The position numbers and the translations under genes were made by a program. From Alcaligenaceae bacterium (GTDB lineage Bacteria; Pseudomonadota; Gammaproteobacteria; Burkholderiales; Burkholderiaceae_B): a DNA stretch of 64,000 nt. Of this stretch, positions 44,843-53,794 are shown piece after piece. How positions within the stretch are numbered: position 1 is the stretch's first letter; the number at the start of each line of letters is the position of its first letter. The notes below the pieces were generated by a model. The model saw only the letters and a program-made list of their open reading frames with translations, was not told the origin of the DNA and did not search any database. Location: NCBI GenBank assembly GCA_013416485.1, contig JACCEO010000007.1, forward strand, positions 115,303 to 179,302. Direction: 5' to 3'.

Positions 44843-45133
44843 CTATTGTCCGGCGTAGCGACGCTGCCCTATCTGAGGGGCGGGCATTTGCATATCTTCG
44901 CGGGCGCTTTTCCGCGCTTCGATCCAGGCGTCCACTTCGGCTAGGTCCCACGCGACGACGCGATTGGACAAGCAAAATCGCTGCGGGAATTCCCCGCGCT
45001 TTTCCATATCAAAAATGGTGCGATCGGACAGAGGGATCTTGCTGAGTAGCTCTTTCCGGTTGATGGCTACAACATTAGCCGTGGGGAGTTGGTTCATTAC
45101 AAGGTCGCCGCTAAACCGGCTTTGCTCATTCAT
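44843..45133 (-). CDS. AlpA-family phage regulatory protein
   Basis: A 96-residue AlpA/excisionase-type winged-HTH protein: 'INRKELLSKIPLSDRTIFDM', 'RGEFPQRFCLSNRVVAWDLA' and 'EVDAWIEARK' are family hallmarks. AAGGTG lies six bases before ATG 45133. AlpA proteins in P4-like islands activate or assist excision by the neighbouring integrase. The 30 bp between its stop and that of the integrase contain nothing else. Confidence 0.88.
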   Translation of the reverse strand: MNEQSRFSGDLVMNQLPTANVVAINRKELLSKIPLSDRTIFDMEKRGEFPQRFCLSNRVVAWDLAEVDAWIEARKSAREDMQMPAPQIGQRRYAGQ

Positions 45134-45261
45134 ACAATCACCTTTTTTGGGGCATGCTGATGCCTAGCCATAATTCATGGAAGGCTAAGCATTTAGGCTT
45201 TCGGCTTGATAGGGTGGGGTGCTCTGTCGTCCCCGAAACGACTAGTACGCACGGATAAAAC

Positions 45262-45798
45262 GTGGCAAAATTTACCTGTTTCGGGGATGTCAGAGGCGGG
45301 ATGTTAGTGTTGCGAAGAGGCAGGCGTGAACATACTACGCATGCTCGGAACCGACTCACCAGCAAGTTACGCAGGTTTGTCGGTTTTTTTGATGAAGCCC
45401 GCTTTGGAAATCACTACTTCCGGTGTGTAAACACGGTGGTGTGCGGGCTTGGTTGCGGTCTTTCCCGCTTGTCGTCTTGGATTACGTCGCCATCCTAGAT
45501 GTTGGGCACCTTCGCAGGTGAGCCTGGCGCTTCCGCAGGGGGAAGTCCCCGTGGTGTGCTATCATCCTGCGCCCCACTCAGGGGGCTGACGGCACACAAC
45601 GGTTTTCATTGGTTTTACTCCAACCCCAATGCATTGCAGGTTGCTGCGCAATCGCGTGATCCATATAAGGGTCAGGGCGCAGTGTTTATCGATCGTGGTT
45701 TGTTAAAGAGCCTTACTGTCTTGACAGTGTTTGAATTTATTATCACCAGATTGGTGATGGTTGTCAATAGCGGCTATTCGGCTCATAGAGTTTTTTGA
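45262..45798 (+). other. Open frame interrupted by one TAG; possible small phage-type gene
   Basis: From GTG 45262 the + strand is open for 78 codons to TAG 45496-45498, and the same frame resumes with ATG 45499 for 99 codons to 45798. The second part ('VAAQSRDPYKGQGAVFIDRG') looks protein-like and recalls small phage/satellite proteins near alpA, but I cannot name a family. Neither start has a convincing ribosome site. It may be one gene with a nonsense codon, two small genes, or non-coding leader sequence. The flanking 45134-45261 and 45799-46114 are AT-rich and show no other gene. Confidence 0.35.
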
Positions 45799-46114
45799 TG
45801 TTTTAAGTTGTTATACAGGCTAACCCATAAGCTTTTGCTGCCGAGATTGCGGGCAGGCAAATTTGTATTCTGTTATGTCAGGTATTGGGTTTGCTTCTAG
45901 TCGTATGCCGAATGATAGCTATATGACAAGACGCGGTTTACAGAGTAAATTGAGTCTGTAAAAATTTACGTGTTGGAACTACTTTTACGCTTTAGATACT
46001 ATTTTTCTTGTTTAGCGATTGCTGGAAAAGACTGGCATCCACCAAAGCTTGCCAGTAATGTTGATGGTATTGAATGTCCTTATAATATTTTAATATAAAC
46101 AGGTGTTCGATTTT

Positions 46115-46351
46115 ATGTCAGATTTTCAACCAGTGCGTGATGCCTGTGAGTTTGCGGGAGGGGTCACCGCGCTTGCCAAATGTTTGGGCCTTCCGCCTCA
46201 AGTTATCCATAATTGGGCTGCCGGTAAACGCCCGGTGCCGGTGATTCGATGCGTGGAAATCGAGGAATTGACGGGTGGGGCGGTCACCCGAAAGCAGCTG
46301 CGGCCCGATGACTGGTATCAGATATGGCCGGAGCTGCGGGGCAGTGATTGA
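46115..46351 (+). CDS. YdaS/Cro-like HTH regulator
   Basis: A 78-residue Cro/YdaS-type DNA-binding protein: 'ACEFAGGVTALAKCLGLPPQ' and 'VIHNWAAGKRPVPVIRCVEI' are the HTH, and the end 'VTRKQLRPDDWYQIWPEL' is the usual YdaS tail. AGGTG lies nine bases before ATG 46115. It converges on brxL with a 13-bp gap. It is probably the island's own regulator rather than part of BREX. Confidence 0.85.
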   Translation: MSDFQPVRDACEFAGGVTALAKCLGLPPQVIHNWAAGKRPVPVIRCVEIEELTGGAVTRKQLRPDDWYQIWPELRGSD

Positions 46352-46364
46352 AGATTTTTCGCCG

Positions 46365-48482
46365 TTAAACTCTGACAAACGTCACATTAAACTCTTTGCA
46401 CGGTCGCAGCTGCTGCATGCGATTTGAAAAGCTGAATGCATCGTTCATTTCAAATCTCTGGAACACATCCAGCCCGCGACTGAGCAGAATTTTCCAGCCT
46501 GTGTCTGTAGTGATGTCACGGTCATGGCGAGTGCCGGTGGTGTCATATTCCCAAGTGAACTGTATGCCAACACCTGCACATGACTCTGCAATTTTCTGTA
46601 AATTTTCGGTTTGCTGTTCTACCCGGAACTCATCTTCGACGGTGATTAGGTGAACGTTGACTTCGTCTTCGCCGGCTTTGTTGCGGGCCACCGTTTCCAT
46701 CAGCTCCATCAAGTTTCTGAGCTGATGGAAGACACGAACGTATGGATCGGTGATGGTGATCTGGCTTGCCTCCTTTAGGTAGGGGCCAAACAGCTTGTCA
46801 AAATTAACACCCCGCTGGTTTTCAACAAAGACGATGTGGGCCTCTCTTAGTGGGGCCAGGGCGTCCGTAGCGGCCCCTACAGCTGACGTTGCTGCCGTTA
46901 GGGGTGTAGTAGGGCTGTCATGGCTGCTCTGCGCCGCTGTGGGCGGCTCTGGTGCGTCAGCATTGGCCGATGCTACAGTCATAACCGCGAAATCATCAGT
47001 GTCGCTTGCGACTGTGCGATGGTAGTAATGCGGGAACTCAAGTTCCTCAAGGGTTTTAACTTCTTTTACCGTACCGTCGGCTGTCGTGTAGGCAAAATGC
47101 ACGGCGGGGTAGGTGGCGTCGATACGTAGCAACTGGTCTTTCACCCGCTTTCGGCCTTCTATCGCCTGGCGCAATACGTCTTCCACCTCGGCATCGCTTG
47201 CGTCGTTGGCGGGGAACAGTATTTTCATCAGGCCTGAAAAGGTCTTGTTGATGCCGTCGCGGTCGCGTGTGGAGATCTCGGATGACAGGGTGAACAGGTG
47301 TTGATAGCGGTCAGAATAGTCGTGGTTGCGCAGCGAACGTAGGATCTCAGCTAAGTAGTCGACCACAAAGCCGTAGCCGTCGGAAAACATTTCACCCCGG
47401 ATCACATCCACTTCCCAGCCCGGAATGTAATTGTGAATGCGGTCCAGAAAGGCCGAGTCATGAAACTTTTCAGGCAGCGGATCGAATAGATCAGAGTGCT
47501 TCAGCATGTAAGGCACGGTATGGTCAGTATTACCCACAAACACCATAGAGGCCTCGGCACCCAGCGTTTCCACACCACGTGAAAATGACTTGTTGGCCAT
47601 GTAGTTTTTCATGATGTCGACCAGGGCTTTGTCCACACGCTTTTGTTTGCCAGCGAACTCATCAAAGGCGACCACATCCCAGTAACCCACCAAACCTAAC
47701 TTGCCGGTGCTGTTATGGACGAACAGCTTAGGCACCGTCACTTCGCCGCCGGAAATTAACATGCCGTGAGGGGAAAACTCGGAATAAATATGCGACTTAC
47801 CCGTACCTTTGGGGCCAAGTTCGATCAGGTTGTAGTTGCGTTCGCAAAACGGGATCAGGCGTACCAGTTGGCTTAGTTTGTTGCGTTTGCCAAACAACTG
47901 GGGATTGAACCCTATGCTTTGTATCAGCAGATCTATCCATTCATCCGTAGTGAACTGTTTGCGTGCTTCTACGTAGCTGTCAAAATCAAAGTGCGACAGC
48001 TGTATGGGTTTAAGCGAGGCGAGTATCCAGGGCGATACATTCTTGTCTTCGTTAAATTCGTATTCGATGTCAGCCAGGCACCACACGCCGCCTACCAGCA
48101 GCTTGGGGTGCGTTTTAACGGTGGCCGAGTCGATAAGCACCTTCTTGATGCCTAGGTTGGCGAACTCGGCCTCATAGGCGTCCGCTTTGTCGTTCAAGGA
48201 CACGCTGATGCGGTCAATTACCTTGTGACGACCTTTTTCACGGATGGTCGAGCGCACTAAACCCGCCTCGTTGCGATGCACATAGTGCATACGTAAGATT
48301 TCCTTGACGGTATCTATGCCGCTTTGGATGGTGGCCTCGTCATCGGTCGCACAGTATTGGCCCAGTAGATATTCCAGCACGTAAGACGGCACAATGGCAT
48401 TGCCTTTGACCGTCTTGACCAGATCCTTGCGAACCACCAAGCCGGCAAAGTGTTGATTGATCTTGTCATCGAGCTGACTCAT
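46365..48482 (-). CDS. brxL: BREX type 1 Lon-like AAA+ protein BrxL
   Basis: A 705-residue ATPase, last gene of the BREX operon. The core has Walker A 'GPKGTGKSH' (~223-231) and Walker B 'VVAFDEFAG' (~273). A low-complexity Ala/Thr/Ser linker (~515-550) leads to a C-terminal domain with 'ITITDPYVRVFHQLRNLMEL', like the MIT_C/PLD-type fold. BrxL forms a ring motor on DNA and is needed for phage restriction in many type 1 systems. The full length matches the family, so I see no truncation. It follows pglZ by 23 bp. Confidence 0.95.
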   Translation of the reverse strand: MSQLDDKINQHFAGLVVRKDLVKTVKGNAIVPSYVLEYLLGQYCATDDEATIQSGIDTVKEILRMHYVHRNEAGLVRSTIREKGRHKVIDRISVSLNDKADAYEAEFANLGIKKVLIDSATVKTHPKLLVGGVWCLADIEYEFNEDKNVSPWILASLKPIQLSHFDFDSYVEARKQFTTDEWIDLLIQSIGFNPQLFGKRNKLSQLVRLIPFCERNYNLIELGPKGTGKSHIYSEFSPHGMLISGGEVTVPKLFVHNSTGKLGLVGYWDVVAFDEFAGKQKRVDKALVDIMKNYMANKSFSRGVETLGAEASMVFVGNTDHTVPYMLKHSDLFDPLPEKFHDSAFLDRIHNYIPGWEVDVIRGEMFSDGYGFVVDYLAEILRSLRNHDYSDRYQHLFTLSSEISTRDRDGINKTFSGLMKILFPANDASDAEVEDVLRQAIEGRKRVKDQLLRIDATYPAVHFAYTTADGTVKEVKTLEELEFPHYYHRTVASDTDDFAVMTVASANADAPEPPTAAQSSHDSPTTPLTAATSAVGAATDALAPLREAHIVFVENQRGVNFDKLFGPYLKEASQITITDPYVRVFHQLRNLMELMETVARNKAGEDEVNVHLITVEDEFRVEQQTENLQKIAESCAGVGIQFTWEYDTTGTRHDRDITTDTGWKILLSRGLDVFQRFEMNDAFSFSNRMQQLRPCKEFNVTFVRV

Positions 48483-48505
48483 GCGGTGTCCTTAGTTGCC
48501 TGTAA

Positions 48506-51013
48506 TTAGATGTCGAAGTCGCTGGTGAATGACCGGCGTATCGTATAGCGCTGCGATTTGTATTCCCGATAGTGGGTGGTGTCGTCCACCTGCTCTTCCA
48601 GCTTCAGCAGCACTTGTTGGTTATTGGCTGCCTCAGCCTTGCGGCTAAGCATCAAGCGCACGTGTAATTCGCGTTCGCGCGGGTTTTCGGAGGCGTAGTC
48701 GAAGCTTAGCTCGTGCTGATCCGAAATCAGGGTGCCGTCCAGGGTAAACAAGCCTATGCGCAACTTCCGGGGCTGTAGCTTATCGGTTGTGGCTTGTGTC
48801 TGGTACAGCGCCACGGCCAATTGACCCGTGGTGATGGTTTTGTTACCGCCACCAATAAAATCGACCTGAACGCGGGATACGTCGCTAAGCCGCTTTTTAT
48901 TCACGTGGATCACCGGAATCACGACTTCCTGCAAGGTCGCGCCACCATGCACGAAACGGCTACCCGAGCCCTTAAGGCGTAGCCGCTTAATGGATTTGGG
49001 GATCTGAACCTCGATGCTTCCTTCCAGGCCAAGTTGCGCCGACGAGAAGTGTTTGAAACCATCGTTGTCCCGCAGGCCCTTACCCAGTACAAAGCGGCGG
49101 TCGCGATACAAAATGGAATCGCCTTCGGGCTCGCTCGTCAGAAATTCACTTTCTTCCAGCGTACGGTTTTGGTAGATGAAACCGTGGTCAGCGGTAACCA
49201 ACAGGTTGCTGGCATTGGCATTGGTCAGTTTTTTGATCAGGCGTATCAGTTCCTGCAGCGTTTCTTCGGCGGCAGCGAAAACGCGTTCTTCGGTGTCACG
49301 CGTGTCGCCGGTCTTATCAATCAGGTTGTGATACACATACACGACTTCATTGTCCCGAATCAGGGCGCGCGAGTCTTCCTTGTTCATGCTCATCAGGTCT
49401 TTGGCCTGAACGACGGCTGAGGCAGGCACGGCCAACGCCAGAATTTTGGCGCGATTATCTGAGCCTTGAGTGCTTAGGCCATTGACGAGTGCCGCACCCG
49501 TGTCATTATCTGCCAGCGCCAAGGACTGATTGGGCAGCAGGGCGGCCATGCCCAGTTGCGTGTAGCTGGGCAACATGGACAGGGCTGGCTTTAACTCGGC
49601 GTCGAACTTGTCTTCCTGGCGGATCAGGCTTTGCAGCTCTTCGCCGATTTCATAGCGAAAGGCGTCCGATATAAGCACACATACCTTGGTCTTGCGATCT
49701 AAAAAGGGCTGCACAAATTGGCTGAAAAAATCACGCTGCAATGGAATCGTTAACGCACTCCATTGCTTGGCATTATCCACAAAGTGCTGCCAGCGGTCGT
49801 TTAGCTTGACCAGATAATTGTTGGTGTACAGATTTTCAATCAGCGTGTTTAGTTCGCCCAGCAGAGATGCCTGACCCGACTCGCGCAAATGGTAAATGAA
49901 CTTGCGGTACAGCTGATCCAGCACGTACCAGTGCGAGGCATACTTTTCCACCCCATCGGCCAGGGAACTCATATCCAGCTGCGTCGCCTCAAGCGTCTGG
50001 ATGAATTCGGCGGCGACCTCGACGGCGCCATACTCGTGCTGGTAGCGATCAAACCAATGGCTTAGTCTTCGCTGTCTGACCCATTGGATAATATCGGCAG
50101 CCGAGACCGTGCGACCCGCCACCGTGTGTACCAAGTCATTAAGAATCTTCCTATCGATGAGCTCGAAGTAGTCCAGCTCCAGCAACTGACGAAAGTCATA
50201 CTTATGGAGGCGCTCTTCCATTTGCAGCACGTCGGCGCACTGCTCCGACAGCGCTTCAAATGATACCTGGTGCGAGCGGCTGTCTTTCCATCGCTTCAGG
50301 AAAACCAGGGCTTCAGATGACAAGTCGGGCGATTGTTCTGGATCCGTTTCCATCAGGAAGCAGGATTTGAACAGTTCAATAACAAAGTCGCGGACGCTGG
50401 GCGAGCTGGACTGGTAGCCATAAATGCGGCCAGTCTGCTCCCACAGAAAAGCATCCAGTCCGCTACGACTAATTAGTTTGATCTTGTCATCACGGCCAGC
50501 GGCCATTTCGGCCAGTAATTGCTCCAGAATGACGTCCAGGCGTGGCTCGGCCCCCGTGCATACGGCCAGCATTTTCAGCCGCAGCATGCGGTCATTTTCC
50601 TTCCTGTCCAACATGCCTAGCAAAGTCTGGCGGCGCTTGGTGGCCTCGAAAAATCCATTGTGAGCTTGCAATACGGGGTGCAGGTTGGGGCCCAGTTCCA
50701 GTTCTGCCAGCCACAATGCCACTTGATCCGTACGAAAGTCGCTGCCGCTGGCTAGCTGCACATCCAGCAGCCAGTTGTCTAGGTCAGGGGGCTGAGCGCC
50801 GTCGCGATATAACAGAAACTTTTGTTCTGGATGCTCACGCAGTACTCGGTATTTAACCGTGAATTCGTTGTTGGCCAGCTCGATTTTTTCAACGTCAGGC
50901 AGTTCCAGGACGTCGAAGTCGTTGCGGAACTCGTGGTTCACGTCGTACCAGAAGACGATACGTTGCTTGCCAAACAGGTTGTTCAGGGCTAGTGTGATTT
51001 TTGGGTTGGTCAC
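48506..51013 (-). CDS. pglZ: BREX phosphatase-domain protein PglZ
   Basis: An 835-residue alkaline-phosphatase-superfamily protein required for BREX methylation and defence. The metalloenzyme core is visible in 'VCVLISDAFRYEIGEELQS' (~445-455) and 'LLVTADHGFIYQNR' (~605). The N-terminal 400 residues are helical. GTG 51013 overlaps the stop of the 49-aa repeat ORF (GTGA), so initiation may be coupled to it. Length and features match type 1 PglZ. Confidence 0.95.
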   Translation of the reverse strand: MTNPKITLALNNLFGKQRIVFWYDVNHEFRNDFDVLELPDVEKIELANNEFTVKYRVLREHPEQKFLLYRDGAQPPDLDNWLLDVQLASGSDFRTDQVALWLAELELGPNLHPVLQAHNGFFEATKRRQTLLGMLDRKENDRMLRLKMLAVCTGAEPRLDVILEQLLAEMAAGRDDKIKLISRSGLDAFLWEQTGRIYGYQSSSPSVRDFVIELFKSCFLMETDPEQSPDLSSEALVFLKRWKDSRSHQVSFEALSEQCADVLQMEERLHKYDFRQLLELDYFELIDRKILNDLVHTVAGRTVSAADIIQWVRQRRLSHWFDRYQHEYGAVEVAAEFIQTLEATQLDMSSLADGVEKYASHWYVLDQLYRKFIYHLRESGQASLLGELNTLIENLYTNNYLVKLNDRWQHFVDNAKQWSALTIPLQRDFFSQFVQPFLDRKTKVCVLISDAFRYEIGEELQSLIRQEDKFDAELKPALSMLPSYTQLGMAALLPNQSLALADNDTGAALVNGLSTQGSDNRAKILALAVPASAVVQAKDLMSMNKEDSRALIRDNEVVYVYHNLIDKTGDTRDTEERVFAAAEETLQELIRLIKKLTNANASNLLVTADHGFIYQNRTLEESEFLTSEPEGDSILYRDRRFVLGKGLRDNDGFKHFSSAQLGLEGSIEVQIPKSIKRLRLKGSGSRFVHGGATLQEVVIPVIHVNKKRLSDVSRVQVDFIGGGNKTITTGQLAVALYQTQATTDKLQPRKLRIGLFTLDGTLISDQHELSFDYASENPRERELHVRLMLSRKAEAANNQQVLLKLEEQVDDTTHYREYKSQRYTIRRSFTSDFDI

Positions 51014-51159
51014 TGTGACGCTTCCTTGGCTTCGGCCACGATGGCTTGTCCTTGTTCTGTTAGCCTCGACTCTAGCCGTGACTCTAGCCTCGACTCTAGC
51101 CGTGACTCTAGCCGTGACTCTAGCCTCGACTCTAGCAGTTGCGTGGTCGCTGGGTTCAT
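51010..51159 (-). CDS. 49-aa ORF with six LESR repeats between pglX-C and pglZ
   Basis: ATG 51159 begins one base after the pglX-C stop, and the ORF's TGA overlaps the pglZ GTG. The product is 'MNPATTQL', six LESR units and a C-terminal helix ('LTEQGQAIVAEAKEASQ'), so probably a single charged helix. It fits the coupled layout of the operon. It could be a real micro-protein, a translation relay for pglZ, or a leftover C-terminal tail: ESR-type repeats also occur in AlbA_2/Fic-family tails. I know no BREX gene of this kind. Confidence 0.6.
   Translation of the reverse strand: MNPATTQLLESRLESRLESRLESRLESRLESRLTEQGQAIVAEAKEASQ
51061..51132 (-). repeat. Six tandem 12-bp repeats (LESR codons)
   Basis: Two variants alternate on the + strand, TAGCCTCGACTC (A) and TAGCCGTGACTC (B), in order A-B-A-B-B-A. 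Each unit encodes Leu-Glu-Ser-Arg on the minus strand. Copy-number change would alter length in 4-residue steps without shifting frame. Confidence 0.95.
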
Positions 51160-51160
51160 G

Positions 51161-52897
51161 TCAATCCTCGTCCTTGGCGTCCAGCCCCGCAATTTTCTTT
51201 AATGCTTGCCCAAACTTCGGGTAGTTGACCTTGACGCCATCATCCAGGTCTATGGCTATCTGCTGGGTCGCCAGCGGGTACAGGGTGTCACGCTCGTAGT
51301 CGTCCAGCTCTAGCAGCTGCTTTTTCAGATTATCGATTTCTTTCAAGGCACGGGTTTTTTCGGCTTGGCTTGCGTCGGTGCTGATGCTGACCTGTTCAAG
51401 ATGCTTTAAGTGTGCATCGAGTTTATTACGGAAGTCGCGCAGATAGCCAAGCACTACGCTGACCGTATCAGGGCGGTAGCGGTGCAGGTAGATTAGTGTA
51501 TTGAAGGTGCCCTTGGGGCTGGAAAATAACCAGTAGATCGGGCGCTTCTTGTAGCGTTTGACGTGGTCGTTGTAGAAGTCACGCAGGAAGAACTTGCGGA
51601 TGTCCTTGCCGATGGCGTCTTCGATGAAAGTTAGGTTCTCGTCGTAATGCTCGTCGCCAAAGGTTATGCGTAGGAATTGGCGGAAACGCTCGGTGATGTC
51701 GTCTGCAAACCACTCCCCGCCCAGCATGGGAATGACATTGTCTTGGTCTGGCGTAAAGGTGGGATGAGGGACTTGTGCAAGGTAGTCAGCTAGAGTTTCG
51801 CCTTGGTTGGCTAGCACCAGGCCGGGTTTGTCCAGGCTGTAGCGACCGAACATGCAACCGATTGCGTATGACAGAAACTCTCGCATCGTATCGGCCAGCA
51901 GCAGGGCTTCTAATTCTTCTTCCGTTTGGTCGCCACGATAGCGGTAGTGCGGGTTGCAGGTTAGGGTAATTTCTTTTAGCGGGACATCAGGGGTAAGTTC
52001 GTCTTGCAGGCCGTAGGCTTCGATGAAGATGCGGTTGTTTTCTTCTTCGAGACATTGAATTTCTGTTGTTATTTCCTGCCAGTTGGCGCGGAGAACCTGG
52101 TAGGTGGCGTTAAGGGTTGGCCGACTATAGTTACGATTCAGCAGCGGTAAGGTAGAGAATTCCCAAGAGGTTTCAAAGCGATTCCAGTCTGATCTTGAAA
52201 TTTCGATGCACGCGTCTGTGGGTGTCTTAACGTTCAATAATTTTCTTGGAAATGGTGCGCGGGATATGTCACCTGGCTGAAAATTAAGTGTTGGAGACAA
52301 ATATTCCAGAGCGCGCCCCATGATCTTACTGTTGGCATAGCTACCTATAACCGCTAAGAAAGAATCGGTGAAAATGGTACAACCACCGTTATCAAATAAA
52401 GCTCCTGGTGGGGAGTACCGTGCTGAAAAGCCTCCCGAAGAAACAGTAGACCAGGAAAAACCTTCTCTAAAATAGTATTTGGCGTTGCGTATTGTGGGGC
52501 TCTTAGACTTCCAGTTTAATCGTTGCTTGATCTCAGACCCATCACCTTTCCAGTTGACCAAGTATTCACGATTTCCATACCAACGCCTAAAGGATCCGCC
52601 TTTATTGTACGGAAACCACGTTTTTGAATGATCGACATTATCCAAGCATGAGTCTTGTAAATTAACTTCCTGCCAAAGTCGCAGAAACTTATCATTTTCG
52701 CCAGTATCGAGGCCTTTCCTTGGGTAGCAAACATTACCGAAAAGCTGATTGTTCGCATATATACTGACCTCGATATTACTTATCCAATATGCAACAGGAC
52801 TCCCAGGGATTTTTTTAAAATCCTTCGCCGATGTACGAAAAAAATACTTTCCCATGTTTTGCCCTGCGTCTACCGCTTGTTTGTTTTCGTTATCCAT
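51161..52897 (-). CDS. pglX: BREX PglX C-terminal half (specificity and C-terminal domains)
   Basis: 578 residues matching the C-terminal half of type 1 PglX. It starts at ATG 52897, eight bases inside the upstream winged-helix gene, and quickly enters the conserved 'FKKIPGSPVAYWIS' and 'GLDTGENDKFLRLW' segments that follow the methyltransferase domain in one-piece PglX. Then come the target-recognition-like region with 'LGGCTIF'-type strands and a helical C-terminus ending 'AGLDAKDED'. No methyltransferase motif is present, so it must work with the N-terminal half encoded at 55325-57121. The 5' third is visibly more AT-rich than the BREX genes around it. Confidence 0.9.
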   Translation of the reverse strand: MDNENKQAVDAGQNMGKYFFRTSAKDFKKIPGSPVAYWISNIEVSIYANNQLFGNVCYPRKGLDTGENDKFLRLWQEVNLQDSCLDNVDHSKTWFPYNKGGSFRRWYGNREYLVNWKGDGSEIKQRLNWKSKSPTIRNAKYYFREGFSWSTVSSGGFSARYSPPGALFDNGGCTIFTDSFLAVIGSYANSKIMGRALEYLSPTLNFQPGDISRAPFPRKLLNVKTPTDACIEISRSDWNRFETSWEFSTLPLLNRNYSRPTLNATYQVLRANWQEITTEIQCLEEENNRIFIEAYGLQDELTPDVPLKEITLTCNPHYRYRGDQTEEELEALLLADTMREFLSYAIGCMFGRYSLDKPGLVLANQGETLADYLAQVPHPTFTPDQDNVIPMLGGEWFADDITERFRQFLRITFGDEHYDENLTFIEDAIGKDIRKFFLRDFYNDHVKRYKKRPIYWLFSSPKGTFNTLIYLHRYRPDTVSVVLGYLRDFRNKLDAHLKHLEQVSISTDASQAEKTRALKEIDNLKKQLLELDDYERDTLYPLATQQIAIDLDDGVKVNYPKFGQALKKIAGLDAKDED

Positions 52898-53261
52898 TAT
52901 TTCCACTCACACGTATTCCCTTCTCTGTCACTCGATACTTCTGTAAACGACTTTGAAAACTATCGGGCAATGTGTATTCACTCAGTCCAATTTCCAGCGT
53001 TTTTTTAATCGTGCGCTTGAAGACACCGGTTTCAGATTTCAAGCCAAGTAGGGCGACGAGTTCATTAGCAGATAGTGGGGTGGCTAATATCTGATCAGAC
53101 TGGGCCCTTGACTGGGCCTCTGAGTGGGCCCTTTGTTCCTTTGGTGCTTTTCCAGATCCCTCAGTGGCCACTGGCTCACGCAGGCAAATCATAGAACTCA
53201 TACCGGTGACGATTCCGGTGATCAGGGGTTCGGGTAGTCTGGTTGTGGGGTTATTAATCAT
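52890..53261 (-). CDS. Winged-helix protein resembling the C-terminus of AlbA_2-type ATPases
   Basis: 123 residues from ATG 53261, in ATGA overlap with the nuclease gene, ending eight bases inside pglX-C. The N-terminal 'RLPEPLITGIVTGM' and the 'AHSEAQSRAQSD' repeats recall AlbA_2-family tails; the C-terminal 'LSANELVALLGLKSETGVFK' to 'SRLQKYRVTEKGI' is their winged helix. It is therefore probably the 3' remnant of such a gene, although it keeps a start, a frame and coupling and may still be expressed, possibly as a DNA-binding part of the cassette. Confidence 0.7.
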   Translation of the reverse strand: MINNPTTRLPEPLITGIVTGMSSMICLREPVATEGSGKAPKEQRAHSEAQSRAQSDQILATPLSANELVALLGLKSETGVFKRTIKKTLEIGLSEYTLPDSFQSRLQKYRVTEKGIRVSGNNG

Positions 53262-53794
53262 CCGACGCACTTGAGTTGCGTAAATTGTGAAGAAAAAAAG
53301 GCAATATCTTCAGTAATGATCTGATCGTAGAATTGGCCTTGTTCTTTGTTAATATCGTCCAAGCCGAAGCGTACAGAACTTTTTTCAATATGATTGAAAT
53401 TAAAATATCGGTAATTTTTGTCTTTGCGGAAGACAACGCAGAAATGATAGCGACAGTCCTTCGGGGTGAAATCCTTGAGCATATTTCTTAATATTTCGGT
53501 GCCTTTTTTGAATTTTCTTTTTATTTGAGCTGATTCAATATCTTTGACGTACTGATTTTTGAACTCAACAAAGTAAAGATCCTTTTTTCCTATGAATATC
53601 GCATCAGGCGAGGCTGGTAAATTAATACCGTCATGTTTTTCAGCAATATACCGGTCAAAGTCATACACGTTTTCTGTTGTTTGATCGCTACATAGATACT
53701 TTTTATTTTCCTTGTCGAAGCTCGTATCATAAAAATTAGACTGGTACGGTTGTAGTTCCTGCTGCAGATACTTTTGTAAGTCGAATCTATTCAT
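53258..53794 (-). CDS. Small protein with a PD-(D/E)XK nuclease motif
   Basis: 178 residues from ATG 53794, preceded by GGAGG and overlapping the ATPase stop by eight bases. 'SPDAIFIGKKDLYFVEFKNQ' gives Asp64 and Glu77-x-Lys79 plus Gln81, the PD-(D/E)XK catalytic pattern; a Lys/Arg-rich helix follows (~90-97). I recognise no family. As the coupled partner of the ATPase, it is a likely DNA- or RNA-cutting effector. The longer in-frame start at 53863 lies inside the ATPase gene and is unlikely. The coding sequence is AT-rich compared with BREX genes. Confidence 0.75.
   Translation of the reverse strand: MNRFDLQKYLQQELQPYQSNFYDTSFDKENKKYLCSDQTTENVYDFDRYIAEKHDGINLPASPDAIFIGKKDLYFVEFKNQYVKDIESAQIKRKFKKGTEILRNMLKDFTPKDCRYHFCVVFRKDKNYRYFNFNHIEKSSVRFGLDDINKEQGQFYDQIITEDIAFFSSQFTQLKCVG

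Noticed and set aside
46365..48482. BrxL with an unusual fused C-terminal domain
   Set aside because: The C-terminal 'TDPYVR' domain and total length fit ordinary type 1 BrxL, so it is not a novelty.
51061..51132. The 12-bp tandem array as a CRISPR or regulatory iteron array
   Set aside because: Units are contiguous with no spacers and keep a reading frame (LESR) within an ORF coupled to its neighbours.
51061..51132. Phase-variable on/off switch for pglZ
   Set aside because: The unit is 12 bp, so copy changes keep the frame; it can vary length but not switch translation off.
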